DNA of 43,417 nt, from NCBI GenBank assembly GCA_021822385.1, contig JAKARC010000020.1:1-43417 (forward strand), given 5' to 3'. This document shows, in pieces, positions 7,950-19,605 of the stretch. The notes beneath the pieces are model-generated. The model had not been told where the DNA came from, did not search any database, and saw nothing but the letters and a program-made list of their open reading frames with translations. The stretch comes from Pseudomonadota bacterium. Lineage in GTDB: Bacteria; Pseudomonadota; Gammaproteobacteria; Steroidobacterales; Steroidobacteraceae. Position 1 is the stretch's first letter. The number at the start of each line of letters is the position of its first letter. Made by a program: the position numbers and the translations under genes.

Positions 7950-9989
7950 TCAGGCGTGCAGCAGGAACCAGCCGAGCAGCGCCGCCAGCCCGATCATCAT
8001 CCAAAAGGCGTAGGAATAGAGGTAACCGCTTTGCACCCGGCGCAGTACGCCGCCGAAGCCACCCACCGAGTTGGCGGTGCCGTTGACGAGAGCGCCGTCG
8101 ATCAGGCCCTGATCCCCTACTTTCCACAAGCCGAGACCCACTCCGCGCGCCAGCCGCGCGAGCACCCGCTCGTTGAACCAGTCGAAGTAGTACTTCTGGT
8201 CAAGAATGCGCTTCAACCACGCAAATTTCACCGCAGCCGCATCAGCCCACTCGGGGCGTTTCAGCACGAACAGCCATGCCGTGAACAGACCCGCCAGCAC
8301 CAGTGCAAACGGCACGGTCAGAAACCCGTGCAACCCGAGCGCGAACGGCCCGTGATAGTCGCGCGCCATGAGCGCGAGCACGTTGTGCTGCGGCAGGACA
8401 AAGATCGCCTTGCCGAAATAGTTGCCGTACAGCACCTTACCCACCGTGAAGTAGCCGAGCAGCACCGACGGGATCGCAAGAGCAATCAGCGGCAGCGTCA
8501 CCACGAGCGAATTCTCCCGCGGCTCAATGCCCCCCCCATGGCCAGCATGCTCGTCATGCCCTCCGTGAGCATCATGCCCTCCGTGAGCATCATGCCCTCC
8601 GTGAGCATCATGCGCAGCGTGCACCCGGCGGAACCGTTCCTCGCCATGGAAGGTCATGAACAACAGGCGGAAGGTGTAGAGGGCGGTGACGAATGCTCCG
8701 AGCAGCAGACACCAGTAAGCGTAAGTCGAGCCCCAGCGCTGCGACAGGCCGACCGCCTCGATGATCGCGTCCTTCGAGTAGTAACCCGAAAAGAAGGGAA
8801 ACGCCACCAGCGACAGCCCGCCGATCCAGCAGGTGATGGCGGTGATGGGCATGTATTTGCCGAGCCCGCCCATCTTGCGCATGTCCTGCTCGTGATGCAT
8901 AGCCATGATCACGGAGCCCGCCGCGAGGAACAGCAGCGCCTTGAAGCAGGCGTGCGTCATCAGATGGAAAATCCCGCCGGCATAGTCCGAGACACCGAGC
9001 GCGGCGACCATATAGCCGAGCTGCGACAGCGTCGAATAGGCCACCACCCGCTTGATGTCGTTGTTGACCACCCCGAGGATGCCCATGAACAGAGCATTCG
9101 TCGCGCCGATGACCAGCACGAACGAGAGCGCGGCACTCGAGTACTCGAACAACGGCGACATGCGCGCCACCATGTACACGCCCGCCGTGACCATGGTCGC
9201 GGCGTGGATCAACGCGGAAATCGGTGTCGGGCCTTCCATCGAGTCCGGCAACCACACATGCAACGGCACCTGCGCCGACTTGCCCATGGCGCCGATGAAC
9301 AGGCACACGCAGATCAGCGTGAGCGCAGAGACCCCGCCGAACACCGGCAGCGTCAGATGCGCCAGGTGTGGCGCGGCGGCGAACGCCGCCTTGTATGACA
9401 GCGAATGCGTAAATGAAAACAGCGCCGCAATGCCGATGACGAAGCCGAAGTCCCCAACGCGGTTGACGATGAAGGCCTTGAGGTTGGCGAAAATCGCGCT
9501 CGGACGCTTGTACCAGAAGCCGATCAGCAGGTAGGACACCACGCCGACGGCCTCCCAGCCGAAGAACAGCTGCATGAAGTTGTTCGCCATCACCAGCATC
9601 AGCATGCCGAAGGTGAACAAGGCGATGTAGCTGAAGAAGCGCGTATAGCCCGGGTCATCGCGCATGTAGCCGATCGTATATACGTGCACGCACAACGACA
9701 CGAAGGTGACGACGCACATCATCAGCGTCGTCAACCGGTCGACCAGGAAGCCGACCTGCATGCGCACACCGCCGCTCACGAGCCAGGTGTACACCGGACC
9801 GTCGTACGCCGGCGCGTGACCGGAGTAGATGAGCCATTGCATGTATACCGACAGGCCGAAGGCAAGTGCCACGCCCGCGATGGTGAGGGTATGCGCGCCG
9901 ATGCGGCCGATGTAGCGACCGGCGAGGCCCGCGATCGCGGCCGCGATCAGCGGTGCCAGGGGGATGGCGAGGAGCAGCTGCGGATTCAT
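7950..9989 (-). CDS. nuoL: NADH-quinone oxidoreductase subunit L
   Basis: Distal proton-pumping subunit of complex I, 679 residues. The antiporter core shows FFGWEAVGVVSYLLIGFWY (key Glu) and GAMGKSAQVPLHVWLPDSME followed by GPTPISALIHAATMVTAGVY. The C-terminal part should contain the long lateral helix that braces NuoM and NuoN. Unusually, a loop at about residues 459-489 carries a His/Gly/Asp-rich insert with three exact DAHGGH units, encoded by an 18-bp tandem repeat. The gene starts 6 bases after the nuoK stop. The insert does not touch the recognised pumping residues. Confidence 0.97.
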   Translation of the reverse strand: MNPQLLLAIPLAPLIAAAIAGLAGRYIGRIGAHTLTIAGVALAFGLSVYMQWLIYSGHAPAYDGPVYTWLVSGGVRMQVGFLVDRLTTLMMCVVTFVSLCVHVYTIGYMRDDPGYTRFFSYIALFTFGMLMLVMANNFMQLFFGWEAVGVVSYLLIGFWYKRPSAIFANLKAFIVNRVGDFGFVIGIAALFSFTHSLSYKAAFAAAPHLAHLTLPVFGGVSALTLICVCLFIGAMGKSAQVPLHVWLPDSMEGPTPISALIHAATMVTAGVYMVARMSPLFEYSSAALSFVLVIGATNALFMGILGVVNNDIKRVVAYSTLSQLGYMVAALGVSDYAGGIFHLMTHACFKALLFLAAGSVIMAMHHEQDMRKMGGLGKYMPITAITCWIGGLSLVAFPFFSGYYSKDAIIEAVGLSQRWGSTYAYWCLLLGAFVTALYTFRLLFMTFHGEERFRRVHAAHDAHGGHDAHGGHDAHGGHDEHAGHGGGIEPRENSLVVTLPLIALAIPSVLLGYFTVGKVLYGNYFGKAIFVLPQHNVLALMARDYHGPFALGLHGFLTVPFALVLAGLFTAWLFVLKRPEWADAAAVKFAWLKRILDQKYYFDWFNERVLARLARGVGLGLWKVGDQGLIDGALVNGTANSVGGFGGVLRRVQSGYLYSYAFWMMIGLAALLGWFLLHA
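8555..8608. repeat. 18-bp tandem repeat inside nuoL (3 copies)
   Basis: Three identical copies of catgccctccgtgagcat lie head to tail at 8555-8572, 8573-8590 and 8591-8608. Read on the minus strand they encode three exact DAHGGH units of NuoL. DNA identity without synonymous drift indicates recent duplication or slippage. Confidence 0.92.
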
Positions 9990-9995
9990 GCGGCC

Positions 9996-10301
9996 TTAGC
10001 CCTTGAGAGTGTTCAGATCTTCGACGTTGATGCTGCGCCGATCGCGGAACAGCACCACCAGGATCGCCAGACCGATGGCCGATTCGGCCGCCGCCACGGT
10101 GAGCACGAAAAACACGAACACCTGTCCGGTCAGATTATCCAGCACGCGCGAAAAGGCTATGAAATTGAAATTTGCTGCGAGCAGCAACAATTCCACGCAC
10201 ATCAGCAGGACGATGACGTTCTTGCGGTTGAGGAACACGCCCAGCACCGCCAGCGCAAACAGAATTGCCGACAACGTCAGCACATCGGCGAGAGTGATCA
10301 T
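9996..10301 (-). CDS. nuoK: NADH-quinone oxidoreductase subunit K
   Basis: Small membrane subunit of complex I, 101 residues and three transmembrane helices, a MrpC-like part of the proton path. The two conserved membrane glutamates are in [19 protein letters not shown] and [16 protein letters not shown]. The start overlaps the nuoJ stop by four bases (ATGA), typical of coupled translation. Length is exactly as expected. Confidence 0.97.
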   Translation of the reverse strand: MITLADVLTLSAILFALAVLGVFLNRKNVIVLLMCVELLLLAANFNFIAFSRVLDNLTGQVFVFFVLTVAAAESAIGLAILVVLFRDRRSINVEDLNTLKG

Positions 10302-10903
10302 GCGCGCTTCTCCGCGGACGTCTTGACGATGCGCAACCGATCCGCGGCGCGCACACCGACCTGTTTCCCCACGTCCTGAGTCTTCAGGCCCGGCCGATGG
10401 CGCAGCGTGAGGGCAATCGCCGCCACGAGCGCAATCACCAGCAACACGGCAGCGAGTTCGAACGGATAGGCATAGTGGGTATAGAGCACCTTGCCGAGCT
10501 GCAGCGTATTGCTGTAGTCGGCAGGCTCACCGGCAAAGCCGCGACCGGCGTCGAGCGCGCCGAGCCCGTGCCGCCACACCACCGCGGTGATCTCCGCAAC
10601 TAACGCCAAGGCTGTGAGCCACCCGAGCCAGGCGAAGCGGGCGAAGCCGCGCCTGAGTTCGGCCAGGTTGATATCGAGCATCATCACCACGAACAGGAAC
10701 AGCACCATCACTGCCCCGACGTAGACGAGCACCAGCACGATGGCGAGGAACTCCGCTCCCATCAGCAACCAGATGGCCGCGGAATTGACGAACGAGAAAA
10801 CCAGAAACAGCGCCGAGAATACGGGATTGCGCGCCGTGATCACGCCAAGCGCGCCCGCCACCAGCAAGGTCGCGAAGAAATAGAAGAGAATTTCAACTAG
10901 CAC
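10298..10903 (-). CDS. nuoJ: NADH-quinone oxidoreductase subunit J
   Basis: Membrane subunit of complex I at the hinge of the proton path, 201 residues with five expected helices. [19 protein letters not shown] is the conserved third helix, including the pi-bulge tyrosine. An upstream ATG at 10930 would overlap nuoI by 17 bases. I prefer the GTG at 10903, which has GAGGGCGAG just upstream and gives an N-terminus ([20 protein letters not shown]) like other NuoJ proteins. The start is moderately sure, the identity very sure. Confidence 0.94.
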   Translation of the reverse strand: MLVEILFYFFATLLVAGALGVITARNPVFSALFLVFSFVNSAAIWLLMGAEFLAIVLVLVYVGAVMVLFLFVVMMLDINLAELRRGFARFAWLGWLTALALVAEITAVVWRHGLGALDAGRGFAGEPADYSNTLQLGKVLYTHYAYPFELAAVLLVIALVAAIALTLRHRPGLKTQDVGKQVGVRAADRLRIVKTSAEKRA

Positions 10904-10913
10904 GGTCTCGCCC

Positions 10914-11393
10914 TCACCGATAGGGTGCATCGGCCGCCTTGTCGGCCGCGATCATCGTCTCGTAGCGATCACCCACCGCCAGCAGCTTGTCCTTGCTCAT
11001 GATGTTCTCCCCGCGGTTCTCCATGTGGTACTCGTGAATGCGCGTGAGCACGATGGCATCGACCGGACAGGCTTCCTCGCAGAATCCGCAGTAGATGCAC
11101 TTGAACAGATCGATGTCGTAACGACTCGTGCGGCGCGTGCCATCCTCGCCAACGTCCGAGTCGATGGTGATGCAGGTTGCCGGACAGACCGTCTCGCACA
11201 GCTTGCAGGCGATGCAGCGCTCCTCCCCGTTGGCATAGCGCCGTAATGCGTGCAGACCGCGAAAACGCGGTGATTGTGGAGTCTTCTCCTCGGGATAGTT
11301 CAGCGTGTACTTGCGCGATACGAAGGTGCGCGCTGTGACCGACATCCCTTTCAGGAGCTCCGGCAGGAGGAACGTTTTCAGCGGATTGCCCAT
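10914..11393 (-). CDS. nuoI: NADH-quinone oxidoreductase subunit I
   Basis: TYKY-type subunit of the complex I peripheral arm, 159 residues, carrying clusters N6a and N6b. Two ferredoxin motifs are visible: [12 protein letters not shown] and [16 protein letters not shown], each a C-x2-C-x2-C-x3-CP signature. The frame is open to 11666 through nuoH, but the ATG at 11393 ([16 protein letters not shown]) with AGAGGT upstream gives the usual family N-terminus. It lies 11 bases after nuoH. Confidence 0.97.
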   Translation of the reverse strand: MGNPLKTFLLPELLKGMSVTARTFVSRKYTLNYPEEKTPQSPRFRGLHALRRYANGEERCIACKLCETVCPATCITIDSDVGEDGTRRTSRYDIDLFKCIYCGFCEEACPVDAIVLTRIHEYHMENRGENIMSKDKLLAVGDRYETMIAADKAADAPYR

Positions 11394-11404
11394 TGCGACC
11401 TCTT

Positions 11405-12481
<1,077 letters not shown>

Positions 12482-12483
12482 CG

Positions 12484-14652
12484 TCAGTACGTCACCGCAG
12501 GTGTACGGCCCTCGCGCGTGTTCTGCAGGGAAGCGGCCCGGCGCACGAGCGCATCGATCCGATACATCGGCACGTCCACCACCTGTGCGGCGGCGACGTC
12601 GGTGGCCACTCGATGATCGCCAGCGTACCGCGGTGCGGCATACGCCGTGCCGGCGCCGCAGAGCCCGGCCAGCTCATCGCGGACCTGCTCGCTCGAGAGG
12701 TAATCGAACCCGGACAGATCGAGCATGTTGCCGAGCACCCGCAGGATTTTCCAGGCCGGGCGAGCCTCGCCCACCGGAGTCGCCGCGCCGCTCTGGCTCT
12801 GCCACAGTCCCTCGAGGTTCACGTAGGTGCCGGAGGTCTCTGCGAACGTGCCGGCCGGCAGCAGTACGTGCGCCACCGCCCGCAGCGTATCGGACGCGAA
12901 CGGTGTAATGGCCACCACACACTGCGCCTGCGCCAGTATGTTCTCGGCGCCGCTCGCCGGCGCATCGAGCCACGGCTCACAGCCGAGCAACACATAGGCT
13001 TGCAGGGGCCGGGCCAGCATCTCGGCGGCCGTGAGGCCCGATTTGGCGAGCGCGCCTCCGCCTGGCGCGCGATGCGGCACGGCGCCGGCAAGATAGGCCC
13101 CGGCCGCATTGGCGCCTTCGGCAAGAATTCCGAGCGCCGCGCCCGTGGTCTCGGCGAGCACCGCCGCCAGGGCGCGCAGATCCGCAAAGCGCGGATGACG
13201 CAACGCCAGCGCCCCGAGCCACAGCGCCCGCCGTTCGCCGTGGGCGAGCGCAGCCGCAAGCGCCCGATGCGCCGCGCTGATCTGCACGTTCGCCAGAGCT
13301 GCGGCCACATGCGCCGGCGCCGGCTTGCCCGCGTCTTCGAGCGCGGCGGCGAGCACCGCGGCGAGATCGACAACAAGTCGCGACGGGGCCGCCTCGAGCG
13401 CGGAGGCAACCGGAAAGTGGTACCGGAAGTGCGCCGGGTTGAGGAACGCAACCTTCGCGCCGCGCAGCGCGGCCTTGCGGACGCGGTGCGCCAGAATGGG
13501 CACCTCGCGGCGCAGGTTCGCGCCGACGACGAGCAGCGCATCGAGCGCATCGACGTCGGCTATCCGCATGCCGAGGCTCGGGTAGAGCGGATCGTTGCGC
13601 TCGTCGCGTCCATCGGTCTGACGCAGGCGGCTGTCGATATTGGCGCTGCCGAGGCCGCGTGCGATGCGGCCGGCGAGGTAGAGTTCCTCGAGCGTGCTCG
13701 AAGCGCTCGCCAGCACGCCGAGCGCGGCGCTGTGCGCCCGCACGCCCTCGGCCGCCTTCGCCAGCGCGCTTTCCCAGTCGGTCTCGACCCACTGCTCGCC
13801 CTGGCGGATCATCGGTCGCAGCAGCCGCTCGGGGCTGTAGACGCCCTCGTAGCTGAAGCGGTCGCGATCGGCGATCCAGACCTCGTTGATTGCCTCGTTC
13901 GCGCGCGGCACCACCCGCTTCAGCTTGCCGCGCAGCACATGGCCGTAGAGATTGCTACCGACACCATCGTGCGGAGAAATCAGCGGTACCTCAACCATCT
14001 CCCAGGCGCGCGCGCTGAAGCGGTAGGGTTTAGACACCAGCGCCCCGACCGGGCACAGGTCGATGACATTCCCGGACAGTTCATGATCGACGGTGCTCTC
14101 GATGTAGCGGCGCACCTTCATCTGCTCGCCCCGTCCGATCATGCCGAGCTCCTGGATGCCGGCAATCTCTTCGGTGAAGCGTATGCAACGCGTGCAGTGA
14201 ATGCAGCGCGTCATGTCGGTGGCGATCAGCGGGCCCAGGTTCTCATCCGGAACCGCGCGCTTTCTTTCCGTGAACCGCGACGAGTCGCGACCGAAGCCAA
14301 GGGCGAGATCCTGCAGCTCGCACTCCCCGCCCTGATCGCAGATCGGACAGTCGAGCGGGTGATTGATGAGCAGGAACTCCATCACCGCGCGCTGCGCGGC
14401 GATCGCCTTCGGCGAGCGCGTGAACACCTTCATCCCTTCGGCCACCGGCGTAGCGCAGGCCGGCAGCGGCTTCGGCGCCTTTTCCACCTCCACCAGGCAC
14501 ATGCGGCAGTTGGCCGCCACGGCGAGCTTCTCGTGATAGCAGAAGCGCGGCACGTAATCGCCGTTGGCGTCCGTGACGCGGATGATCATCTCGCCCTTGC
14601 GCGCCTTGACCGGCTTGCCGTTGATCTCGATGTTGACGAATTCTTCAGCCAT
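12484..14652 (-). CDS. nuoG: NADH-quinone oxidoreductase subunit G
   Basis: Large iron-sulfur subunit of the complex I electron-input module, 722 residues. The N-terminal 2Fe-2S site shows [20 protein letters not shown], followed by the His/Cys 4Fe-4S region around [17 protein letters not shown]. The next 4Fe-4S pair is [10 protein letters not shown] and [11 protein letters not shown]. The C-terminal molybdopterin-oxidoreductase-like domain is present but rich in Ala and poorly conserved, as is usual for this subunit, which binds no molybdenum. I saw no extra CxxCxxxC motif for cluster N7. ATG at 14652 follows the nuoF stop by one base. Confidence 0.96.
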   Translation of the reverse strand: MAEEFVNIEINGKPVKARKGEMIIRVTDANGDYVPRFCYHEKLAVAANCRMCLVEVEKAPKPLPACATPVAEGMKVFTRSPKAIAAQRAVMEFLLINHPLDCPICDQGGECELQDLALGFGRDSSRFTERKRAVPDENLGPLIATDMTRCIHCTRCIRFTEEIAGIQELGMIGRGEQMKVRRYIESTVDHELSGNVIDLCPVGALVSKPYRFSARAWEMVEVPLISPHDGVGSNLYGHVLRGKLKRVVPRANEAINEVWIADRDRFSYEGVYSPERLLRPMIRQGEQWVETDWESALAKAAEGVRAHSAALGVLASASSTLEELYLAGRIARGLGSANIDSRLRQTDGRDERNDPLYPSLGMRIADVDALDALLVVGANLRREVPILAHRVRKAALRGAKVAFLNPAHFRYHFPVASALEAAPSRLVVDLAAVLAAALEDAGKPAPAHVAAALANVQISAAHRALAAALAHGERRALWLGALALRHPRFADLRALAAVLAETTGAALGILAEGANAAGAYLAGAVPHRAPGGGALAKSGLTAAEMLARPLQAYVLLGCEPWLDAPASGAENILAQAQCVVAITPFASDTLRAVAHVLLPAGTFAETSGTYVNLEGLWQSQSGAATPVGEARPAWKILRVLGNMLDLSGFDYLSSEQVRDELAGLCGAGTAYAAPRYAGDHRVATDVAAAQVVDVPMYRIDALVRRAASLQNTREGRTPAVTY

Positions 14653-14653
14653 G

Positions 14654-15970
14654 TTATGCCGCCTGTTCAGCCGGCTGGACCTCGACGATGCTGCGCCCGC
14701 CGTGGTCGATCATGAACTCGAATTCATGGCGGAAGTGCTTAAGGAAGCTCTGCACAGGCCAGGCGGCCGCATCCCCGAGTGCGCAGATGGTGTGTCCTTC
14801 GATGTGGTTGGCCACATCGACGAGAAGATCGAGTTCGGCCCGCGTGCCCTGGCCGGCGATGATCCGTTTGAGCAGTCGATTCATCCAGCCCGTGCCCTCG
14901 CGACAGGGCGTGCACTGGCCGCAGGACTCGTGCATGTAGAAGCGCGAAATGCGTTCGAGCACGCGCACCATGCACGTGGTTTCATCCATCACGATCACCG
15001 CCGCCGAGCCGATCGCCGAGCCCGCCGCGCGCACCGAGTCGTAGTCCATATTGGTCTTGAGCATCACCTCTCCCGGCACCACCGGCACCGAGGAGCCGCC
15101 CGGAATCACGGCCTTCAGCTTGCGGCCGCCGCGCACGCCGCCGGCGAGCTCGAGCAGATCGGCAAACGGCACCCCGAGGGGCACCTCGAAGTTGCCGGGT
15201 CGCTCGACGTGCCCGGAGACGGAAAAGATGACGGTGCCGCCGGAGTTGGCCGGTCCGAGCTGTGCGAACCATTCCGGGCCCTTGCGCAATATCGTCGGCA
15301 CGGACGCGAAGCTCTGCGTGTTGTTGATCGTGGTCGGCTGGCCGTAGAGGCCGAAGTTTGCCGGAAACGGCGGCTTGAACCGCGGTTTGCCCGGCTTGCC
15401 TTCGAGCGACTCGAGCAGTCCGGTCTCCTCGCCGCAGATATAGGCACCCGCGCCCACGAAGGTATGCAGATCGAAGTCGATGCCGCTGCCGCGGATGTTG
15501 CGACCCAGCAGGCCCGCCGCATACGCTTCCTGCAGTGCGCCCTCGAAGCGCGGCACCGGCTCGCCGAGGAATTCGCCACGGATGTAGTTATAGGCCACGG
15601 TCGAGTTGGTGGCATAGCCGGCGATCGCCAGCCCCTCGATCAGCGCATGCGGGTTGTAGCGCAGGATGTCCCGATCATGGCAGGTGCCCGGTTCGCTCTC
15701 GTCGGAATTGCATACCAGGTACTTCTGTACGGGCGAATTGCGCGGCATGAAGCTCCACTTGACCCCGGTGGGAAAACCTGCGCCGCCACGGCCGCGCAGT
15801 CCGGAGGCCTTCACCGCATCGATGATCTGCTCGCGCGGGGGCTTCTCGGCGAGGATCCGCTCCCACACCTGATAGCCGCCGATCGTGCGGTACGTCGACA
15901 GTGTCCACGGTCGTTCGAGCCGCAGCGGCTCGAACACCACCAGATTCATCTTGTCCGGGCTCACGGGCAT
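14654..15970 (-). CDS. nuoF: NADH-quinone oxidoreductase subunit F
   Basis: NADH-binding flavoprotein of complex I, 438 residues. The FMN/NADH glycine loop is [20 protein letters not shown] near residues 54-73. The 4Fe-4S cluster N3 site is [19 protein letters not shown], with a further cysteine in [13 protein letters not shown]. It accepts hydride from NADH and passes electrons to the clusters of NuoE and NuoG. It is separated by 2 bases from the nuoE stop. All expected residues are present. Confidence 0.98.
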   Translation of the reverse strand: MPVSPDKMNLVVFEPLRLERPWTLSTYRTIGGYQVWERILAEKPPREQIIDAVKASGLRGRGGAGFPTGVKWSFMPRNSPVQKYLVCNSDESEPGTCHDRDILRYNPHALIEGLAIAGYATNSTVAYNYIRGEFLGEPVPRFEGALQEAYAAGLLGRNIRGSGIDFDLHTFVGAGAYICGEETGLLESLEGKPGKPRFKPPFPANFGLYGQPTTINNTQSFASVPTILRKGPEWFAQLGPANSGGTVIFSVSGHVERPGNFEVPLGVPFADLLELAGGVRGGRKLKAVIPGGSSVPVVPGEVMLKTNMDYDSVRAAGSAIGSAAVIVMDETTCMVRVLERISRFYMHESCGQCTPCREGTGWMNRLLKRIIAGQGTRAELDLLVDVANHIEGHTICALGDAAAWPVQSFLKHFRHEFEFMIDHGGRSIVEVQPAEQAA

Positions 15971-15972
15971 GG

Positions 15973-16500
15973 CTATTTCAGCTCATCGAGGATCTGATCG
16001 AGCTTCTCGGGGGTGAGATGCTCGTGAAAAACATGATCGACCATCATCATCGGCGCACCCGTGCAGGCCGCCAGGCACTCATGCTCCTCCTTGAGGAAGA
16101 TGCGCCCATCCGCAGTGCTCTCATCAAGCTTGATCCCGAGCTTGCGCTCGGCGTGGGCGACCAGCTGATCGGCGCCGTTCAGCATGCACGAGATGTTGGT
16201 GCAGATGCTGACATGGTGTCGCCCGCAGGGGTGCAGCTCGAACATAGAGTAAAAGCTCGCCACCTCGTAGACCTGGATTGGCGGCAGGTGCAGGTACTCG
16301 GCCACCGCATCCATCAAGGGCACGGTGAGGTGACCCTGGTTCTGCTCCTGCGCGGCGCGCAGCGCCTCGATGCAGGCCGAGCGCTGCCGGCCGGGCGGAA
16401 ACTTCGCCACCCATGCATCGATCCGCTCGCGCGTGTGCTGCGCGAGCAGCCCGGTGCCTGCTGCGCCACCTGCGGGCGCGGTGTCTTTCTCGCTGCTCAA
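15973..16500 (-). CDS. nuoE: NADH-quinone oxidoreductase subunit E
   Basis: Thioredoxin-like 2Fe-2S (N1a) subunit, 175 residues. Cluster ligands are CTNISC (C-x4-C) and ECLAAC (C-x3-C). The start appears to be TTG at 16500: it overlaps the nuoD stop as TTGA and has a good GGGGAAG Shine-Dalgarno seven bases upstream. No ATG occurs before the conserved domain; the next candidate is a GTG about 33 codons in. Works with NuoF and NuoG in the NADH-oxidising module. Confidence 0.95.
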   Translation of the reverse strand: MSSEKDTAPAGGAAGTGLLAQHTRERIDAWVAKFPPGRQRSACIEALRAAQEQNQGHLTVPLMDAVAEYLHLPPIQVYEVASFYSMFELHPCGRHHVSICTNISCMLNGADQLVAHAERKLGIKLDESTADGRIFLKEEHECLAACTGAPMMMVDHVFHEHLTPEKLDQILDELK

Positions 16501-17804
16501 CGGTCGACTTCCCCGAACACGATATCCTGAGTGCCTATCACCGCCACCACGTCCGCCAGCATGTGCCCGCGCACCATTTCGGCGAGCGCGGCCAGATGCG
16601 CAAACCCCGGTGCGCGGACCTTCAGCCGATACGGCTTGTTTGCCCCGTCGGAAATCAGGTAGATGCCGAACTCACCCTTGGGCGCTTCCACCGCGGCGTA
16701 AGTGTCGCCCTCGGGCACGACATAACCTTCGGTAAAGAACTTGAAATGGTGAATCAGCGATTCCATGTCCTCCTTCATGTGGACACGGCTCGGCGGGCGC
16801 ACCTTGCGCTCATCGAGCATGACGGGACCCGGATTGCGGCGCAGCCAATCGACGCACTGGCGGATGATGCGGGTCGATTGCCGCAGCTCCTCCACGCGCA
16901 CCAGATAGCGGTCGTAGCAATCGCCGTTGGTACCCACCGGAATATCGAAATCCATCCGGTCGTAGACTTCGTACGGCTGCTTCTTGCGCAGATCCCAGAC
17001 GACCCCCGAACCGCGCAGCATCGGACCGGAAAACCCGAGCGCCATGGCCCGCTCCGGCGGCACGACACCGATGTTGACGGTGCGTTGTTTCCAGATACGA
17101 TTGTCGGTGAGCAGCGTTTCGTAGTCGGCCACCGCCGCCGGAAACCGCTCGGCGAACGCATCGATGAAATCGAGCATCGAGCCTGAGCGCGTTGCATTCA
17201 GCCGCTCGACTTCCTTCGCCGAGCGCCACTTGGATGCCTGATATTGCGGCATGCTCGTGGGTAAATCGCGATAGACGCCGCCCGGGCGATAGTAGGTGGC
17301 GTGCATGCGGGTGCCGGAAACCGCCTCATACACGTCCATCAACTCCTCGCGTTCCTTGAAGCACAGCAGAAACACGGTCATCGCGCCGATGTCGAGCGCG
17401 TGCGCGCCGAGCCACATCAGATGATTCAGAATGCGGGTGATTTCATCGAACATCACGCGGATGTACTGCGCGCGCAGCGGCGGGGTGATGCCAAGGAGGC
17501 GCTCGATCGCGAGCACGTAGGCATGCTCGTTGCACATCATGGACACGTAATCGAGCCGATCCATGTAGCCGATCGAATGATTGAACGGCTTCGATTCGGC
17601 GAGCTTCTCCGTCGCCCGATGCAGCAGTCCGATGTGCGGATCGGCTTTCTGGATCGCCTCCCCGTCCATCTCGAGCACCAGTCGCAGCACCCCGTGCGCG
17701 GAGGGGTGCTGGGGACCGAAATTCATGGTGTAGTTGCGAATCTCCGCAAGGTTGCCCGGGGCGCTCGCGGGCGCGGCTGCGGTTGTCGGAGAGTTTGCTT
17801 GCAT
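16497..17804 (-). CDS. nuoD: NADH-quinone oxidoreductase subunit D
   Basis: 49-kDa-type subunit that forms the quinone site with NuoB, 435 residues. Conserved stretches include [38 protein letters not shown] and [17 protein letters not shown]; the histidine of GPQHPSAHG is the quinone-site loop residue. It is separate from nuoC, unlike the fused nuoCD of E. coli. Its ATG overlaps the nuoC stop (TGATG). Confidence 0.98.
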   Translation of the reverse strand: MQANSPTTAAAPASAPGNLAEIRNYTMNFGPQHPSAHGVLRLVLEMDGEAIQKADPHIGLLHRATEKLAESKPFNHSIGYMDRLDYVSMMCNEHAYVLAIERLLGITPPLRAQYIRVMFDEITRILNHLMWLGAHALDIGAMTVFLLCFKEREELMDVYEAVSGTRMHATYYRPGGVYRDLPTSMPQYQASKWRSAKEVERLNATRSGSMLDFIDAFAERFPAAVADYETLLTDNRIWKQRTVNIGVVPPERAMALGFSGPMLRGSGVVWDLRKKQPYEVYDRMDFDIPVGTNGDCYDRYLVRVEELRQSTRIIRQCVDWLRRNPGPVMLDERKVRPPSRVHMKEDMESLIHHFKFFTEGYVVPEGDTYAAVEAPKGEFGIYLISDGANKPYRLKVRAPGFAHLAALAEMVRGHMLADVVAVIGTQDIVFGEVDR

Positions 17805-18523
17805 CAGCGGGGCAGCTCCGGAGCCGTGAGCGCCGGCTCGTAACGGTTGTCGTGCCGGATCACCTTCGGCGCCAGCACACGCGGCACGATGCTCACCGGC
17901 TCGTAGACCACACGTTTCTTCTCCGGGTCATAGCGCGTCTCGACATTGCCGATGAGCGGGAAGTCCTTGCGGAACGGATGGCCGATGAAGCCGTAATCGG
18001 TGAGGATGCGGCGCAGATCCGGATGGCCGCGGAACATGATGCCAAACAGATCGAAGGCCTCGCGCTCGAACCAGTTTGCGCCCGGCCAAACCTCGACCAC
18101 GGAATCGACGATGGGCTCGCGCGTATCGGCGCAGATCACCCGCAAGCGCAACCGCCGGTTGTGCGTGATCGAGAGCAGCTGGTAGACCACGGCAAAACGC
18201 CCGGGCATATCCGGATCAACGGGCGCATTGACTTCGCGGGCGCGACTGAAGCCCGTACGGGTTGCTCCCGTGGTCAGCCATTCCTCGCGACCGTACTGCA
18301 GGTAATCGACGCCGCAGACGTCCATCAGCAGCTCGAAGCGCAGCTCAGGATCGTCACGCAGAGTACGGCACACCTCGAGCAGCCGATCGGGTTCGACTTC
18401 AAACGCGACCTCGTGCGCGAGCGCCGGCAGGCGACGCAGGTCACGCAGGCGCGCGCCGATCGCGCTCGCGAGCGCCTCGCTGGCAGCGCTGGCCGCGGCG
18501 GGGGATTGGATGGGCTGTTCCAT
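17804..18523 (-). CDS. nuoC: NADH-quinone oxidoreductase subunit C
   Basis: 30-kDa-type subunit of the connecting module, 239 residues. The family signature [20 protein letters not shown] runs directly into [19 protein letters not shown] near residues 155-190. It has no cofactor and holds the peripheral arm together with NuoB, NuoD and NuoI. It starts 10 bases after nuoB and shares one base with the nuoD start. Confidence 0.97.
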   Translation of the reverse strand: MEQPIQSPAAASAASEALASAIGARLRDLRRLPALAHEVAFEVEPDRLLEVCRTLRDDPELRFELLMDVCGVDYLQYGREEWLTTGATRTGFSRAREVNAPVDPDMPGRFAVVYQLLSITHNRRLRLRVICADTREPIVDSVVEVWPGANWFEREAFDLFGIMFRGHPDLRRILTDYGFIGHPFRKDFPLIGNVETRYDPEKKRVVYEPVSIVPRVLAPKVIRHDNRYEPALTAPELPR

Positions 18524-18533
18524 GAATCAAACT

Positions 18534-19022
18534 CTAGCGGGCGATGGTGCTGGTACGCACGATTTTCTTCTGCAGCTGAATGATACCGTAGACCAGCGCC
18601 TCGGCCGTCGGCGGACAGCCCGGCACGTACACGTCCACCGGAACGATGCGGTCGCAGCCGCGCACGACCGCGTAGGAATAGTGGTAGTACCCCCCACCGT
18701 TGGCGCACGAGCCCATCGAGATGACCCAGCGCGGCTCGGCCATCTGGTCGTACACCTTGCGCAGCGCCGGGGCCATCTTGTGCACCAGCGTGCCGGCGAC
18801 GATCATCACATCGGACTGACGCGGGCTCGGCCGGAAGACCACGCCGAAGCGGTCGAGGTCATAACGCGATGCCCCGGCGTGCATCATCTCCACGGCGCAA
18901 CAGGCGAGACCGAAAGTCATCGGCCACAGCGAGCCGGTGCGCGCCCAATTGAGCAGGTTGTCGACCCGGGTGGTGAGAAAGCCCCGTTGCGCAAACCCCT
19001 CTTGCTCCTCGTTCAGTCCCAC
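18534..19022 (-). CDS. nuoB: NADH-quinone oxidoreductase subunit B
   Basis: PSST-type subunit with cluster N2, which passes electrons to quinone; 162 residues. N2 ligands are visible: LACCAVEMM (tandem Cys), GSCANGGG and [12 protein letters not shown]. An ATG at 19043 would overlap nuoA by 31 bases. The GTG at 19022 has AAAGGAG eight bases upstream and gives [10 protein letters not shown], resembling other NuoB N-termini, so I chose it. It overlaps the nuoA stop by ten bases. Confidence 0.95.
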   Translation of the reverse strand: MGLNEEQEGFAQRGFLTTRVDNLLNWARTGSLWPMTFGLACCAVEMMHAGASRYDLDRFGVVFRPSPRQSDVMIVAGTLVHKMAPALRKVYDQMAEPRWVISMGSCANGGGYYHYSYAVVRGCDRIVPVDVYVPGCPPTAEALVYGIIQLQKKIVRTSTIAR

Positions 19023-19381
19023 TCGAGCGCTCCTTTCTTCCACTCGTAGATGAAGCCCACGGTGAGGATCCCGAGGAACACCACCATCGCGATCAACCCG
19101 GCAATGCCGATCTGCCCGAGCGCAACCGCCCAGGGGAATAGAAATACGACCTCGAGATCGAAGACGATGAACAGGATCGCGACCAGGTAGTAGCGCACGT
19201 CGAACTTCATGCGGCTGTCCTCGAATGCATCAAAGCCGCACTCGTAAGCCGACAGCTTCTCCCGATCGCCCGGATGGCGCGAGAACAGCCGGCCGAGGAC
19301 CGTGCCGAGTATCAGCATCACCAGCGCGATCGCGATGGCAACCGCGAGAAAGATCAGAATCGGCAGATAATTGTTCAGCAT
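19013..19381 (-). CDS. nuoA: NADH-quinone oxidoreductase subunit A
   Basis: Small membrane subunit at the junction of the two arms, 122 residues from ATG 19381 ([15 protein letters not shown]), with three helices. The conserved loop is [20 protein letters not shown], followed by [20 protein letters not shown]. An ATG four codons earlier (19393) is possible; the choice rests on similarity of the N-terminus to other NuoA proteins. First gene of the nuo operon, 97 bases after tRNA-Leu. Confidence 0.95.
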   Translation of the reverse strand: MLNNYLPILIFLAVAIAIALVMLILGTVLGRLFSRHPGDREKLSAYECGFDAFEDSRMKFDVRYYLVAILFIVFDLEVVFLFPWAVALGQIGIAGLIAMVVFLGILTVGFIYEWKKGALEWD

Positions 19382-19454
19382 GCGTGCATCCACTGGCCGG
19401 CCACTCGGCGCCGCGGGGAACGGTCAGCCGGAGTCTTCGCCTTCAAAGCCCGGC

Positions 19455-19463
19455 ATTGTAGCA
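19455..19463 (-). promoter_or_regulatory. extended -10 promoter candidate for nuo operon
   Basis: On the minus strand TGC-TACAAT fits the extended -10 pattern TGn-TATAAT (five of six at the hexamer). It lies just after the tRNA-Leu CCA end and about 74 bases before the nuoA start. The place for a -35 falls on the tRNA CCA end and is not TTGACA-like, which is tolerated by extended -10 promoters. Confidence 0.45.
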
Positions 19464-19478
19464 GGGCTGCAGATGATT

Positions 19479-19563
19479 TGGTGCCGACGGTCGGACTCGA
19501 ACCGACACGCCTCGCGGCGCTAGCCCCTCAAGCTAGTGTGTCTACCAATTCCACCACGTCGGC
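19479..19563 (-). tRNA. tRNA-Leu (anticodon GAG)
   Basis: 85-nt class II tRNA with encoded CCA. The acceptor stem GCCGACG pairs with CGTCGGC, followed by ACCA. The anticodon arm is CTAGC-TTGAGGG-GCTAG with anticodon GAG (reads CUC/CUU Leu). A long variable arm and GTTCGAGTC T-loop are present. It lies between secG and nuoA on the same strand, a placement common in Gammaproteobacteria. Confidence 0.97.
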
Positions 19564-19605
19564 ATCATTCATCAACGCCCGGTCCGACTGCCGTGTCGGC
19601 CCGAA

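Noticed and set aside
6822-9398. Very long plus-strand open frame (858 codons) across nuoL/nuoM
   Set aside because: Antisense to two well-conserved genes; its composition (His/Arg/Gln/Asp-rich) is a by-product of GC-rich codon usage. The same holds for long antisense frames over nuoN, nuoG, ftsH, dnaK, hrcA, hmgA and recN.
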